Source: Epiperipatus broadwayi
Taxonomy: Eukaryota; Onychophora; Udeonychophora; Euonychophora; Peripatidae
NCBI GenBank assembly: GCA_028023455.1
Contig: JAQFVV010012574.1
Span: 2,134,959-2,198,958, forward strand
Length of the DNA stretch: 64,000 nt
Reading direction: 5' to 3'
In this document: positions 50,720 through 62,397 of the stretch, piece after piece
Numbering within the stretch: the first letter of the stretch is position 1
How the letters are laid out: the number at the start of each line of letters is the position of its first letter
Made by a program: the position numbers and the translations under genes
Notes under the pieces: generated by a model
Seen by the model: the letters and a program-made list of their open reading frames with translations, nothing else
Told to the model about the DNA's origin: nothing
The model's database searches: none

Positions 50720-50723
50720 ATAT

Positions 50724-51058
<335 letters not shown>

Positions 51059-51654
51059 GCACTTATTCAAATCAATTTACATGCATTAATTTTGTTATGA
51101 AAATATATTATTAATGGTATTTATTTTAGAAGAAGCAGTATTTGTAATTATTAATGTGTAAGCTTGTAATTTTTTTCAAAACAACAAATCCATCTTAAGA
51201 TTTATTTTATCATATTATTTTTTAAAGTTAAGATTTCAAATAGTTTGTTTTATTGATTTTAAACACTTTAAATCTTATCATTTTCTCTTCCATAAATATT
51301 TATATATGTAAATAATTACTCTGAGATAAACAATGCTATTCTCTTTCTCATTATCTACATTTTTTGCTCTACCCTAAATAATTATTTCAGTATTTCCAAA
51401 TGGTTTGTAAAATAACAAAATTTTTATATATATTTTAAGAGTCTCAATCTGTTTTTAGACTTTTAAATTTTCATAATACATAGATATTTGAAGATTCTAC
51501 AATATTTACAAAGTATGTGTCTGGAATAATTGATTCACTGAAAAAAATATAATTAAGTATAAAATTATTATCTCATATGTATTAAAGTATTAGGTTAAGT
51601 TTGTAAACTATTATAAGTGTTTAATTCATCTAAACAAAATTTCATCAAACTATA
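51059..51654. other. AT-rich sequence, no gene
   Basis: Nothing recognisable. Confidence 0.5.
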
Positions 51655-51830
51655 GTGGAGCCATGATAGCAACTATATTTTGTTCCAAGCTTCCTTATGT
51701 TATTATATATAATAGCTCATATTTGCAATAGAATACATATTGATTATTAAATTGCAGGTTTACAATCACTTTTCAACTTGCATATATATGTATATATTGA
51801 ACCATATTGTTCATGAGTGTTTTGGAATTT
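51655..51830. repeat. Dispersed repeat copy 2, left part
   Basis: Matches 9898-10060 (GAGCCA, ATATTTTGTTCCAAG, TAATAGCTCA, ATACATATTGATTATTAAA, TTTTCAA). The match breaks near 51800-51830 and resumes near 53275. Confidence 0.6.
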
Positions 51831-53274
51831 GTAATATTTAAAAACTAAAAAACAAAGTAAAAATTAAAGATCGTTCAAAAGATGCAATTTAGTTTTCTTT
51901 TTTTTTTTTGATTAGTATGATTTATTTTTGGAAATGTACAATGAAAGTTATTTGTGCCTTTAATGTTATCTATTTAATTAAAAATTAAAATTGGAAGAAA
52001 TAAAAATACATGCAGATTACTAATCCAGATAAGTAAAGGAAAGAAATTCCAAATGCAAGACATTATAATCAGTTTTAATGATAATTAAAGATGGTCGAAA
52101 TAATTCATTAAAAAAAGGACTTTGTAACCAAAAAGTAATATTAAATGTACAAGATTATCAACTTGTAGTCTGATAACAAAAACAAAAGAGAAAAATGTAT
52201 ATGTGCAAAAATCTAAAACTGAGCAGAGTATAAAAGAAGCAAATAACTTGGAGCAAGATCTTGTTTTGTTATGTGCTGGCCGTTTTCCGTATGTCCTGGA
52301 CAGAGGGACAAGGGGCTAATCGTGGTTGTCTTTTTCTCACAATGGCAATTAGATACTTCTATTCAGGACTACTCATATTGCTGAACTAAGTATTCATGCA
52401 AGAGTGAAAACTAGAGCTTTTGCAGACAACTTCTTACATCATGAAGAGGTCACTTCAAAAAATTCTTTGAGCCTAGCCTTAAAGTGGACTAGAAATGAAA
52501 AAATGTTGATAAAAACCAAAGTTAACTTACCACTGAGCTCTGGATCCCAATAAATACATGTATGCTATAAGAATCTACAGTCTACACAAACTTACGGTAA
52601 GCTACTATTATTCCTACTCTGATTTGTGACTCATTAAAGTTTTGCAAACTAAACCTAAACTATAAGCTTATAATACCAATAGAGACATTCACTGTTTATT
52701 ATTCAAGAGTCTATTTCATTTATGGCATAAGAAAATTGTAATAAGAATTGTTTTAATTATTTAATGTTATCTGGATGAGCAGGTGTATGTTTCTTTCCAA
52801 TTTTATTAATAATTTATTGTTTAAATATTTTAATTTGTTATAATGAAATATTTATTCTTAATATCAACTTTTGATTATATGTTATTAATTTTAGTTTATT
52901 AGATTTTACTATTTCAAAAGTTTATTTTAAGAAATATCAGCATGTTCATTTCAATCTATGAATGCTAGAGAAAATTCTTAAATATTACGTGACAAAAAAG
53001 TGAAATCATGTAAAAATTATGTTTAATTATTTGCTGCAAAAATACGTGATGTGATGCAATGGATCAATGAGTCTTATGACTGGCGCTTTTTTAAATAAAT
53101 GTAAAACTGATTCCACTGTTAGTGAACATAGTAATAAAATATTAGGTCAGCTAATCAGAAAAAATAACTATGTTCTTGAAATATCCGAACTCCTACATGC
53201 TCTGCAGATACTTTTTCATAGTTTGATTAACTAGCACTATAGTGCATAATAGAAGGCCTAAATCTATCCATGAA
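51831..53274. other. Candidate insertion splitting the dispersed repeat
   Basis: About 1.45 kb absent from the continuous copy at 9.9-10.4 kb. It includes a less AT-rich block at 52250-52560. No ORF, terminal repeat or known motif was found, so its nature is unknown. Confidence 0.4.
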
Positions 53275-53960
53275 CATTACAATATATAACACAAATGCTT
53301 TTTTGATATGTATAATATGCATATATAAATTAAGATTATAATATAAATAAAATTTTAAAAAAATGTAAAGTTATTAATAATAAATTGAGATCATATATTT
53401 ACTGTATGTCCATTCATTCACATTCTCCATTCAAAAAATAAAAACACTATATATTTAAATAAAATGAATAGCAAAATTCTGACTCCCATCATAATTAAGT
53501 ATAATCTGAACTTTTTTTTTTCCAGTGAAACATAATAACAATCTCATTTTCAGCACTATGCCTGCTCTAATTGTTTTGTGTTTTTCAATCTGTATCACTT
53601 TTGCAAATATTCTTAAATTTTGTGAAACTTTTTAGCATTTTGCATAGAAAACATTTTATTTACAGAAATATTGCAACTTAAATTTGAAAAGGATAATAAA
53701 GCAAAGACAAAAGAAAAATAAATGTTATTAAATATAATCGTTTACTGAAAAATAGCTATTATCATATTATTTTGTATGGTAATCTAAGATGGAAAATGAC
53801 TGTTGCCTTTATCATAAAATTTATCACATTTACAAATTATTATTTTTATGTTTATTTATTTTGGATAATATATAATTGAAATAATGTAAATTGATAGAGT
53901 AGTAGTAGAAAGAAAGTTCAAAATATTAAAGAAGTATAGAAATCTAGTTTCACTTTGAAT
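53275..53960. repeat. Dispersed repeat copy 2, right part
   Basis: Resumes the match to 10070-10440: ATATATAACACAAATGC, ATATGCATATATAAATTAAG, TTATTAATAATAAATTGAG and GAATAGCAAAATTCTGACT. Beyond 53540 it resembles 15180-15320. Confidence 0.6.
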
Positions 53961-54879
53961 GTGGGTGTGTGGTTGGGGGGATATAAGGTATTGCTATTTA
54001 ATGTATATACATGTGTGTGTGTGTGCATATGAAATCCTAAAAATCTTTTTGAAAACATTGTTATAGCTGCACACACAAAAAATTATTTAATGGGGCATAT
54101 TTATAATTCCAGGTAGATATTTATGTCATTAGAGCTTATTAGCATTTTAGCACTGATAATTAAAAGTTATAAAATTAACATAATTTTAACTGGGAAGCTG
54201 AAATATTTTTTCATTCTATGTATAATGAACTTTTGCCATTTATTATCTACTGTAAATTTTGACACATAAAGGAGATGTTGGTGGGAAAATAAATATTCGT
54301 ATTTAAACTCTTTTGTAAAAAAAAAAAAAGTTGATTTCATCTTGGGAAACAAGATATCTAAAAGCTTCCTGTGTGTGCGTATGTGTTATTTTAAAAAATT
54401 CCACTTGGCTATTTTTTTATTAAAGGAACACTACTTAAATAAAAAAATTTATAATATTGTAGTTTATTTATATTAGAAAAACAAAGATGATCATATCAAT
54501 TTATATAATAATAATAATACCTTTACTATGTATTGAGTGCTGTGCTCAGGCTGTTGATAGGCTTCACAGATGGCAGATAGTGGAATGAATATTAATCGTG
54601 AATAATGAATGACAATGCATGACCAAGTGTACCTTCTGCTGCTTTGTGGGATAAGATGTCAATTCATCAAAGGTTAGATACTGATCCTGACACAAAATCT
54701 TTTCTGTTTTCCTCTTTTCTTTCTTCAGTCACTTAAGTTAGGGTAGGATCTGATCATCATAAACTTTTCATGTCATTAGTCATCTCCCTAAATGTGGCAA
54801 TGCAATGGGAGTGCATGTTTGTGCAGCCACTTTTCCATTCTTTATCTACATCCACAATATTTTTGTCCAATTTCCTTTT
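53961..54879. other. No gene recognised
   Basis: Contains a short GT run (54009-54025). 54540-54860 is less AT-rich and may be more leader of the LINE that follows. Confidence 0.45.
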
Positions 54880-55239
54880 TCATTTTTGCTTGAAGAATTA
54901 AGATGGGGATAGATTTAATAGGTTGGTAATTCTTAGTTATGATTTTTGCTTAAGATAGTACAATCCCTAATGAGTTAGTTTGGAACTGATTTTGAGACAA
55001 GAATTTTAAATGGCAAAGATTGTATGTTTATGCAGCCCAATTTAGGGATTCCTTTCCCTACTATGGAAGTGAAAGGGGCCTAAAAAAATCTGATCTAAAA
55101 ATACCCTGACTCATATAGTCTGGCCAGTCATGCCGGCAGATTACTCATTAATGTGATGGAAATAATAATAATATCAGTTATAGTAATAAAGCAGGAATGC
55201 AGTGAAGATTATAAATTTAATTTTTATTAAATATAGGAA

Positions 55240-57310
55240 TATGGTTTGTGTGAACTTTACTTGATACAAACTCTTCAGGACCATAAAGGAGAACTGCACT
55301 GGTAGCTAGAGAACTGTTTAGATTGAAGACTGATATAGCTGCTCTTCCAGAAGAATGAAATTTAATAGAATAGATGGATGGCTGCAAGTGTTTTTGGAAG
55401 GGCAGATCAGTCAATGAAAAGAGAAAGCATGATGTCAGATTTCTATCTTATTTACTATTTTCTATTCTTGGAATTTGTAACAATGAAAAGCTAATGGAAT
55501 TTAAAAAAGTTTCATCAACAATAGTACCAGTACTCATTTTATAAATGCCTATGCTTCAACACTAGATTCAGATAATTCAAAAAAAGGTTTTATTCCTTGT
55601 TGGATAGTACTATTACAATTATACCATTGAAAAATCAGATTTTTTTCCCTTGGAAATTTTAATGCATATGTTGGTATAAATAGTAGACTTTGGCCAAAAG
55701 CTATTGGAAATAATGATATTGATATTCTAAATTCAATTGGTCTGTTATTGAACTTTTGCACAATGCAAAGATTGACTATCATAAACAGTTTTGTTGAGGT
55801 AGAAAAATCACTATCAAGAAACATGAATGCCTATATGCTTAAAATAGCAGTATGTAATAGATTACATTTTAGTTAGTAATCAGAAAATAAGAAAAGTTCA
55901 TATTATGTGAACACTTTCAAATGCAAATTGTTGAGCAGATCATAGATTAGTAATATACTTGAAGATTAAAATGGCATTAAAAAGCAGATCTTATTTCAAT
56001 CATATTCACAAAAAAAATTGATATTTGTTCTTGAGAAGTATCCACTATTAAACACCTAAAATTGCTAAAGGGACCTTCAAGGTTGTCTTATTACTGAGGT
56101 ATGGAGTTCTCTTTAGGAATGTGTTATAGAAATAAGTAAATCTATTACTGTGTTCATTAAAAAGAAGAATTATGATTGTTTTTCTGACATTGATCTTATT
56201 ATTTATTGATTTAATTGAAAGTAAATATATGACATTTTCTGCTAGACAGAATAATAATTTAAATGTGGAACTTCCATCAGAAGTTTGCAGGCAGACCTTT
56301 AATGACTGACACAAAGGCTTAAAAATGATTGGTGGATTAAAACTGTAAAAAAGGTAGATATATTCAACACTGATCATGGTCACTTTAGATCCTTTTTTGA
56401 TACAATAAAAGCAATTTATGGACCTGAGAAACAGTATTCCAGTCTGATTACATTCAGGAATGGCACTCTCTTATATGATGTTAATGATATTTTGAACAGT
56501 TGTATGAAATATTTTGATCATCTTTTAAATAATGATACAAGAATTGAGATGACATCTTTTAGATTTGGACAAAGATTTCCAGCAAGCAGCTCTCTGTAAT
56601 CTTAAAAGTGAAAAGGTTGCAAATTCTGACAAAGTACCTGGAGAAGTTTTAAAATATGGTGGGTGATGTAAATTTAGCTTTAAAAAATATTTGAATTTTT
56701 GTTAGAATATATGGATCCATGAAGTTGTGTGCCATCTAATCTTAAGGATGTTTTTATTATTCCAATTTTTAAAAATAAAGGGACTAGTTAATGCAGCAAA
56801 TATGAAAATATCATTATTATCCATTATACCAAAAACACTTTCAAAGATTTTGTTGAATAGATTGCTTCAAATAATAGATGAATGATTACCAGAGATTCAG
56901 TATGGTTTTATAGAATCAAGAAGCATTGTAGACATAAATTTTTATTGCTAGGTAAATGCAAAATATATATATATATCAGGACCAAAAAAGTGATTTGTTT
57001 TTATTAATTTGGTCAATAGGTTTGACTCAATTAATCGATCATGTTTATGGCATTGTTTGAAATCACTTATTTAGGTATCCATTAAAATTTATTCATAATA
57101 TACAGTTTCTACATGATGAAATGAGAACAAGTGTTATTATTATAGATGGAAAATCTGATGCATTTGAAATGAAAATTGGTGTTAATGCAGGATGTGTGCT
57201 TGCTCCAACATTGTTGTTAATTTTTATGATAGTGGACTTTGGGACTGTTTATAGCCAGCTTGGTGAAATAGGAATCAAGATGCAAAACATACTTGATGTT
57301 GAAATTTTTA
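55240..57310 (+). pseudogene. LINE endonuclease and RT remnant
   Basis: Read in order: 'RRTALVARE' and 'KTDIAALS' (55290-55340), the EN start of craniofacial-protein-2/RTE-like elements; 'NAYASTLDSDNSKKG' (about 55545-55590); 'LGNFNAYVGINSRLWPKAIG' (55645-55710), the (D/N)FNA-x-VG motif; and 'GLLLNFCTMQRL' (about 55740-55775). After a linker come 'RSFFDTIKAIYGPEK' (about 56390), 'SDKVPGEVLKYGG' (about 56620), 'LKDVFIIPIFKNKG' (about 56740), and 'GVNAGCVLAPTLLLIF' (57177-57225), the RT motif usually GVKQGCVLAPTLF. The YADD region is not visible. The copy is dead. Confidence 0.8.
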
Positions 57311-57474
57311 ATTTGAATTGATTAAAAGTGAAAACAAGAACATCTAAAATTGCTATTTTTGCCAGTTTCTTAAGATGATTTAGAGAGTAGTTTTATATGT
57401 AGAAAGATGGATTTGTATGTTGAGATCCAACACAAACTTCCAAGTACTGCTGCTGTTTTCAGTAACTTAAAAAT

Positions 57475-57700
57475 TACATGATCACCATCTCTTATACTAG
57501 CACATAATTGTTTACAAACAAGGCAAAACTTTCCATACAGTAGTGCCACCCTGTACCAACCAGAGTAATCAATGGATGCCAGAAGTCTGTGCATAAAATC
57601 CCTATCTCATCCAATGTCCCCAGACTAGTTTCTGGCTTGTGGCCTTCATCAGTGAGGAGCTTTGGATCTGAGAGCACTGCACCTAGTTTGTAATTTTAAA
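57475..57700. repeat. Foldback-family module inserted in the LINE
   Basis: ACATGATCACCATCTCTTAT, CATACAGTAGTGCCACC, CCCCAGACTAGTTTCTGGCT and TCATCAGTGAGG match modules at 61783-61931 and 62120-62330. The short minus-strand open frames at 57370-57677 are incidental. Confidence 0.7.
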
Positions 57701-57994
57701 AATTGTGGTATTTCATCACCATTAAATAATTATTATATCTAAGTTAGGTGTAGTGATGCAATAAATTCTTTGTCTGCCAGTGATGGAAGAAAAATCTGCA
57801 GCAACTTTGTTTGGATAATCATCAACTTGAGAATGTAAACTAATTTAAATAATGGTAATTTTATAAGTAAAAAGATGGACTTGAATTTTGAGCTCCAACA
57901 CAAATTCCAGAATGTTATTTCTGCTTTAATTTAAACAAATTAAAAGATATGTATTTTATCATGGCAATAACTACTGCAATTAAATTAGCTGTAT

Positions 57995-58260
57995 ATAGAG
58001 CTGTTATTTATCTACTTTATTTGTTATATAATGAGCATGCTAATAGCTCTTAATAAGTTTTTTTCTGAATTTCCCAAACCTCAGACTGGTTTCTAGCTCT
58101 GGAGGTTATCAATGAGGTACTAGGCCATTCAGGTATTAGCTTTAAAAATACTAGATCAAGCTTGCTTCATTTATCTAATAGATACCTATTAGTAGAAAAT
58201 CTGTAATTTTAAGACATCTATGTCTTCAAATCCAGCTATCTAGCTTAAATAGTCATGTGG
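57995..58260. repeat. Extra direct copy of the foldback arm
   Basis: TTGTTATATAATGAGCATGC...CAGACTGGTTTCTAGCTCTG...ATTAGTAGAAAATCTG parallels the left arm of the adjacent palindrome (58397-58632). Confidence 0.75.
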
Positions 58261-58340
58261 AACAGAATTAAGTTCAGATACATTATATATTAATAGCTCT
58301 AGCAATATAAAATTACAAAAGCATCAAGAGCAAAACAATA

Positions 58341-58970
58341 ATTGCAAGGAAATCAAGTCTTATATTATGTGACTTAATTTAATAAGCTTGTTATATAAAT
58401 GTTATATAATGTGCATGCTAATAGCTCAGCTTTTAACAAGCTTTTCTTAATATCCCAATCCTCGGATCAATTTCTAGCTCTGGCTGTCATCAGTGAGACA
58501 CTAGGACATTAAGGTATTAGATTTAAAAATACCAAGTCAAGCCCCAGCATTTATCTAAAAATACCTATTAAGTAGAAAATCTGAAATTTTTAGACATCCA
58601 TATGTTTTAAAATCCAGCTATCTAACTTAAATAATCATACGTTAAAGCTATGGTTGTATTTGAACTTAGTTCAATCCCATATGGCTATTTAAGTTAGATA
58701 GCTGGATTTGAAGACATATGGATGTCCGAAAGTTTCAGATTTTCTACTTAATAGGTATCTATTAGAAAATGCTGGGGCTTGACCTGTATTTTTAAATCTA
58801 ACACCTGAATATTCTAGCACCTCACTGACAACAGCCGGAATTAGAAATTGGTTTGAGGATTGGGATATTCAGAAAAACTTGTTAAGAGTTATTAGCATAC
58901 CCATTATATAATATTTATAGTACAAGCTTGTTAAATTAAGTCTCATGATATAAGACTTTATTTCATTGCA
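58341..58970. repeat. Palindrome of about 630 bp (foldback)
   Basis: Arms of about 290 bp mirrored around 58656. Outer ends are AATCAAGTCTTATATTATG and its inverse near 58950. Inner landmarks on both arms are ATCCAGCTATCTAACTTAAA, AGACATCCATATG and AGATTTTCTACTTAATAGG. The arms show moderate divergence. The core module is shared with the 42.1 kb palindrome. It sits inside the decayed LINE. Confidence 0.85.
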
Positions 58971-59520
58971 CCTAATTTATTATATGAAAGTTAAACTTGG
59001 ATGCCCTATCTGCAAAATTTTAAAAATATAATGGCAAGATCATAAAACCAATCAATGTTCTTCAACTTACTCGATTTGACTACCCTGTTGTAAAATCACA
59101 ATTTCATTGGATTGGATTTTTAAAATGAATGGATAAATATAAAACTTTCTACATAGATGTTTTATAGCAAACTTGCTGGTATTTCAGGGGAGAAGTAGAT
59201 CCCATTTACGATATAAAGATTATCTCAAAAACATGATTGTTTCCATTAGGAAGATAAGGCAGAAAATAGAACACATCAGAGAGCTACACAATTGAAAAAA
59301 TGAAAAGCCAGCATCGCAAAATAACAAATAAATAGAAAAATGGACATTCTGTTATACATGTGGGTTATTTGTGGTCCACAAATTGGTTTATATAGACATT
59401 GCAAAATTCACCTTTACAGTACTTTTTTTTCCCTCCATCATTTGGACTGGCCATATTCATTTATGAATGGCTGTTGTATGTATCTTTACTATAGGAAGGG
59501 GAGATGAAGTGTTTATTTTA

Positions 59521-60068
59521 TAATTATTTTGATTATTTGTTCAACAAAAAAAGTATTAAATATCTCCTTAATATCTTTTTTCTAATGCAATAACAATTGT
59601 AGTTTTATTTTGAAATATTTAGTACAGTAGGTATATAATTTTTATTAATTTACTTTAATTATTTCTTTTTTGTTGGGATAGAAATTATTTCAAATTGCTT
59701 GCTTATAGATGTAATAAACACCTCCATACTTCCCCATTCTTTTTAAATTCATATAAATAAAGATATAATAAAAGACAAATGACCCCCAAGATGCATTTCG
59801 TGCTGAACCAGCACTCATCAGTTGACTTGCTTATACTGTTGCCAACAAACTTTGTCTTTTTTTTTTTTACTAATCTTTTTGTATTTTATTTTGTTATTCA
59901 AATAAATGTTCACTAAATATCTTTTATTAAACAACATCTATTTATTTGTTTATTCTAGCATTTTCTCTTAAGACGTACAGATTTTATATGAAAACAATAT
60001 AGGGCTTGCTTCAGTATGCTTCTGAATGTATTTGCGTTCTGATTCTTTTCATTTTTAGATTAAAAAAG
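59521..60068. other. No gene; one foldback fragment
   Basis: 59793-59825 carries CATTTCGTGCTGAACCAGCA and the following CTCATCAGTTGA, a fragment of the palindrome family at 17.4 and 63.0 kb. The rest is AT-rich. Confidence 0.6.
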
Positions 60069-60492
60069 TGATATAGACAAGCATTGGTGGGCGAGAGGTC
60101 AGCACATTTGCCTTACAAGCAGTTGTCCCAGGTTAGCGGGTTCGCTTCCCTGCTGATGCTATGACACATGGAAAAAAAAGTGATATATTCAAAGAAAAAG
60201 ATTTTCTAAATAAAAATTGAATTATCATTAGTCAAGCATTTATTGTCGAATGGTCAGCACAGCTGCCTTACAAGCTGTTGACCCGGGTTAGCAGGTTTGC
60301 TTTCCGGCTGATGCTATGACACATGGGGGGGAAAAAAAAGTGATATATTTAAAGAAAAAGATTTTCTAAATAAAAATTGAATTATCATTAGTCAAGCATT
60401 GGTGGCTGAATGGTCAGCACAGCTGACTTACAAGCAGTTGTCCCGGGTTTGTGGGTTCGCTTCCCAACCAATCCTTTGACACATGAGAAAAA
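60069..60492 (+). repeat. Tandem trimer of a tRNA-derived SINE
   Basis: Three head-to-tail units, period about 158 bp, starting near 60075, 60232 and 60391. Each begins CAAGCATT-(G/T)-GTGG or similar. An A-box-like segment follows (GGCTGAATGGTCAGCACAGC in unit 3), then TTACAAGC-GTTG-CCCGGGTT, and a B-box-like GGGTTCGCTTCC. Each ends TTTGACACATG or ATGACACATG with a short A run. Units 1 and 2 share an extra AT-rich tail (GTGATATATT(C/T)AAAGAAAAAG). The A/B-box spacing suits pol III. The lack of an acceptor stem excludes a true tRNA. Confidence 0.85.
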
Positions 60493-60516
60493 AAGCTGGT
60501 TCTGCATATCAACAAA

Positions 60517-60782
60517 CTCTCTGAACTTTTAAAAAATCAAACAAATCCATTTTTCTTTTACTTTTTCAATGTTTATTAAATTAAAATTAATCTATCTGAT
60601 AGTAGATATAATGTTGTACATTTATATGATTAAGTATTTGTACATTTATGTATTTATATATGTTTTGTAGCTCTGAGGAAGATTGCTGGGCAATCATACC
60701 TGTCAGATGGATTAATTTTAATTTAATAAAATGAACATTGAAAAAGTAAAAAGAAAGGTAGATTTGTTTGATTTTTTTATAA
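60517..60782. repeat. Inverted repeat with about 80 bp arms
   Basis: CTGAACTTTTAAAAAATCAA...AATTAATCTATCTGATAG (60517-60602) is mirrored by CTGTCAGATGGATTAATTTT...GATTTGTTTGATTTTTT (60697-60782) around a spacer of about 95 bp. The spacer includes GAGGAAGATTGCTGGGCAAT. It directly follows the SINE trimer. Confidence 0.8.
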
Positions 60783-60839
60783 TTTTATTAATGTGCAAAG
60801 AAAGGTACGTTGATAATATACTTCTCTGAACTTTTTTGT

Positions 60840-61210
60840 CCATTGCTCTTTTTTTCAAACCCTCATTGGTATTCCCTTCTTTTATCATCAGTTAGACTAC
60901 TTTATTCTTATAACTTTCATCATTTTACCTTGCAACATGTCCTTTATAGTTTCTATTCTATTTTATAATTTTCTTATTAATATTTTTTTTTCACTTAGTC
61001 TTTTCAATATTTTAACATTGCTCTCTTTCATATTTTTATTTTCAATTCTGATTAAAATCCACATCTCAATGCTTCCAATCTTTTCATCTACTTTTTAATA
61101 GTCCAATTTAAATTCTGTAAAGTAATTCTCTTCTTAGACTAATGTTTCTAAATAATCTATTATTTTTGCTTTTGTTCTTAGAAAAATGATTGCAAATCAA
61201 AGTTCTTAAT
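60840..61210 (-). pseudogene. Probable LINE RT C-terminal fragment
   Basis: The minus-strand reading near 61085-61010 ('KIGSIEMWILIRIENKN') resembles the IEAFEMW-x-YRR segment C-terminal to RT in APE-type LINEs. The frame is broken on both sides. Low certainty. Confidence 0.4.
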
Positions 61211-61782
61211 CAAAAATTTTTTGGGCAACTGTCTTTTCAAAAGTTAATTATGTATAGTCTGCAAGTGGAAAAAAATAAGTATGATGTCTTTTAATAAATA
61301 TACACATCTAATTTTAACTATTGTTAAATAAACTTCTAGTGAAAATTAGGCTTAATATATTGTAGTAAAATTTCATTTCATGTGGTTTATGCTATCTGGA
61401 ACTTTTTTAAATTTCAAAAATGTGTTTTATATAATTTTTAATATCCCAAAATTACTTAGATTATTTTAATAATTTATAATTTTTTTTAATTGATATTTGA
61501 TTGATATTATTTTGTTAAAGTTACTGATATCTGCAATATTACAACTTTACTTATTTGTTTTTTATAAAGTGTCAGTTATTTTGGTATAGATTAATACATA
61601 TATTATTAACGTTGAGGAAAATTCATTATTTATTTTTGAAACCAAAGAAGTCATTAAATTGCTACATAGTTGGAAAATATTTCATAGATTTAATCACAGT
61701 GGTGGTGTTTTGTTAAAATAATTAATATTGATAATATTAATAATTTTAATATGTCATACTTTGTAAATTATATATAAATCAG
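61211..61782. other. AT-rich sequence, no gene
   Basis: Nothing recognised. Confidence 0.5.
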
Positions 61783-61931
61783 TAAACATCACATGATGAC
61801 CATTATTTATGCTTGCACAAGCTGTTTACACAGAGGCTAAACTCTCCATACAGTAGCACCACTCAGTGCAAACAGCACTCTGTGTAAACAGTTTGTGTAA
61901 GCATAAAGAATGGTGATCATGTGATGTTTTA
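61783..61931. repeat. Palindrome of about 150 bp (foldback)
   Basis: AAACATCACATGATGACCAT...CAAGCTGTTTACACAGAG is mirrored by CTCTGTGTAAACAGTTTGTG...ATGGTGATCATGTGATGTTT around a roughly 30 bp spacer. Related modules lie at 19.7, 35.9, 57.5 and 62.2 kb. Confidence 0.85.
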
Positions 61932-62119
61932 ATAGTTTAATACCAATCCTGCCCAATAGGATTATGGTGACTCTGGCTATTTAAGAATCAAAGATCCAAA
62001 AAACTATGGATGCTGAACTGAGTTCAGGTCTATACAACTATACAAGCTGACGTTTTTATTTTGGACTCAAAGCTTTATAGTTAGCTAATAAGATAAAAAG
62101 TGGCTGCTAGAGGGTTGCA

Positions 62120-62330
62120 TTAGATCTAAAATTTAGGTGCAGTGCTCTCAGATCCAAGGCTCTTAACTGATGAAATCCACAAGCTAGAAACTAGTCTGGG
62201 GATATTTGGATGAGTAGGCACTAGATGTTAATTTTATGCACAAACCTTCTTGCACCCATTGATTACTCTGGCTTGCACTGAATGGTGCTACTGTATGGAG
62301 AGTTGAGCCTCTGTGTAAAAGTATATATAT
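62120..62330. repeat. Second half of the 61.8 kb foldback family
   Basis: GTGCAGTGCTCTCAGATCCA, AAACTAGTCTGGGGATATTT, TTATGCACAAACCTTCTTGC and GGCTTGCACTGAATGGTGCT match, inverted, the module at 57475-57700 and part of 19.7 kb. Confidence 0.7.
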
Positions 62331-62397
62331 ATGGTATAAATCCTTTACTATTATCATATCAGATTTTTGCAGACATGAATGAAATAGTTTTTGAAAA

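Larger units (their letters stand above)
44819..50722 (-). mobile_element. Near full-length APE-type LINE, 5.9 kb
   Basis: Minus-strand non-LTR retrotransposon, complete from a roughly 190 bp 5' leader (50722-50529) through ORF1 (50528-48378) and ORF2 (48333-45068) to a 3' UTR with AATAAA (44837-44832) and an ACT-type tail at 44818. The order of domains is RRM-like/zinc-knuckle ORF1, then AP endonuclease, RT and C-terminal CCHC. Only four frame disruptions and one in-frame stop were found, two of them in A homopolymers, so this is the youngest element here. The two ORFs are separated by only 44 bp. It lies antisense in the presumed intron of the plus-strand gene. Clade not assigned. Confidence 0.9.
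54880..59520 (+). mobile_element. Decayed LINE, copy 2 of the L2 family, invaded by foldbacks
   Basis: Plus-strand relative of the LINE at 18.5-22 kb. The leader lies at 54880-55200, endonuclease at 55240-55870 and RT at about 56330-57310. Post-RT sequence resumes at 57720-57990 ('NHQLENVN' plus the YLG-type block) and at 58985-59520. The terminal part reads 'FCYTCGLFVVHKL', the remains of a C-terminal zinc finger followed by a 3' UTR shared with 18485-18620. Foldback sequence interrupts it at about 57475-57700 and 57995-58984. Stops and shifts occur throughout. Confidence 0.75.

Noticed and set aside
60069-60492. Functional tRNA genes
   Set aside because: A- and B-box-like motifs are present, but the acceptor and anticodon stems do not form and the units are tandem with A-rich tails, so it is a SINE.
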